A stretch of DNA of 5,357 bases from Acetobacteraceae bacterium (lineage in GTDB: Bacteria > Pseudomonadota > Alphaproteobacteria > Acetobacterales > Acetobacteraceae): the NCBI GenBank assembly GCA_947462945.1, contig CANHTE010000137.1:1-5357 (forward strand). The letters are read 5' to 3'. The translations under genes and the position numbers were made by a program. This document shows positions 4,959 to 5,357 of the stretch, in pieces; position 1 is the stretch's first letter, and every line of letters starts with the position of its first letter. The notes under the pieces are model-generated. The model saw only the letters and a list, made by a program, of their open reading frames with translations, was not told where the DNA came from and searched no databases.

Positions 4959-5357
4959 AAGCGTGGCGTCGCGAGCGTCTGGTCACGCGATCGGCGGGCG
5001 GAGGGTAGGTGCACGGATTGCGGCCGCACAACATGTTTCTCGATCGCCCTAATGCGGCCACTCCTTGATTCCGATGCCGGATCAATCGGAAGCCGCGACA
5101 AAGGTTGTCGCAGCCTTGCTCTTCCCCGAGGGGGATGAAATCCACGCACTGCGTGTCGGCCGGGTCGTCACGCAAGTGGATCAGCCGCGCCACGCCTCGC
5201 GGTGTCACCGAGCCTCTGGCTGTTCTCGCATGGATCGCGCGGATCAGGCACGCCGCATGCGCGCCAGAGACGGTTTGGTAGCAGCTCCTTTTCCTACGCC
5301 AGATTCATCAAGTCATTGATTTTACTGTCGATTCAGGCAGATTTTTGACCGTTCGCC
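4959..5357. other. Region upstream of the dioxygenase, no recognisable gene
   Basis: This end of the window should contain the dioxygenase promoter. A minus-strand frame is open from about 5304 to the TAA at 4948, but it has no recognisable domain, no ATG start near a ribosome-binding site and fading codon bias. An opposite-strand frame of 84 codons is equally unconvincing. The DNA becomes AT-rich at 5281-5350, with an ATCAA/TTGAT hairpin (5307-5311 and 5316-5320), as at a gene boundary. A relic gene is possible but I cannot name one. Confidence 0.45.
5069..5091. repeat. Perfect inverted repeat TTCCGAT-N9-ATCGGAA
   Basis: Seven-base arms pair perfectly around a 9-nt centre, 122 bp upstream of the dioxygenase start. 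A second, overlapping repeat TTGAT/ATCAA (5065-5069 and 5081-5085) shares bases with it. The arm length and spacing suit a dimeric regulator, but no regulator is identified. Confidence 0.4.

Noticed and set aside
4948..5208. 86-codon minus-strand frame ending at the TAA before the dioxygenase ATG
   Set aside because: Its GTG start lacks a ribosome-binding site, codon bias fades after the first half, and it contains palindromes typical of regulatory DNA. It could be a relic but is not supportable as a gene.
1..5357. Search for tRNA, rRNA, CRISPR arrays, transposases and riboswitches
   Set aside because: No spaced identical repeats, no transposase motifs and no tRNA T-loop pattern were seen by eye on either strand.

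Overview
The window is GC-rich bacterial chromosome-type DNA. GC was judged by eye and not counted. The gene families suggest a soil or water proteobacterium: a tripartite-tricarboxylate-transporter (TTT/Bug) receptor, a GcvA-like LysR regulator, a four-carbon acid sugar kinase next to a PdxA-like dehydrogenase, and an orphan PhyH dioxygenase. An alphaproteobacterium such as a Roseomonas/Acetobacteraceae relative, or a betaproteobacterium, would fit. This taxonomic guess is inference only.

Layout from left to right. (1) Positions 1-1504, minus strand: a two-gene operon of a DUF1537/OtnK-type acid sugar kinase and a PdxA-family dehydrogenase. They overlap by ATGA, and the PdxA gene runs off the left edge. 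(2) Positions 1505-1557: a short AT-rich divergent promoter region with a TTGT-N4-ACAA dyad. (3) Positions 1558-2487, plus strand: a LysR-type regulator, probably controlling the kinase/PdxA operon. (4) Positions 2488-2674: a convergent spacer full of inverted repeats. (5) Positions 2675-3667, minus strand: a periplasmic Bug/TctC-type receptor with a clear signal peptide and Shine-Dalgarno, and no TctA/TctB partners in view. (6) Positions 3668-4095: a gap with no recognisable gene, containing the receptor's upstream region and hairpins next to the following gene's stop codon. (7) Positions 4096-4947, minus strand: a complete PhyH-family Fe(II)/2-oxoglutarate dioxygenase with an 8-G run as its ribosome-binding region. 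(8) Positions 4948-5357: upstream DNA with a perfect 7-bp inverted repeat and an AT-rich right end, and no recognisable gene.

How the genes may work together. DUF1537 kinase plus PdxA-like dehydrogenase is the established core of catabolic pathways for threonate/erythronate-type acid sugars: 4-phosphorylation, then oxidation and decarboxylation towards dihydroxyacetone phosphate. The divergent LysR gene is the natural candidate regulator. The TTT receptor may bring a carboxylate to a permease encoded elsewhere, and the PhyH enzyme could hydroxylate a small organic acid or related metabolite. Linking those two to the acid sugar operon is inference from proximity. I found no strong evidence of an undescribed system. 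The best leads are the kinase start region, the G-tract before the dioxygenase, and the candidate operators.
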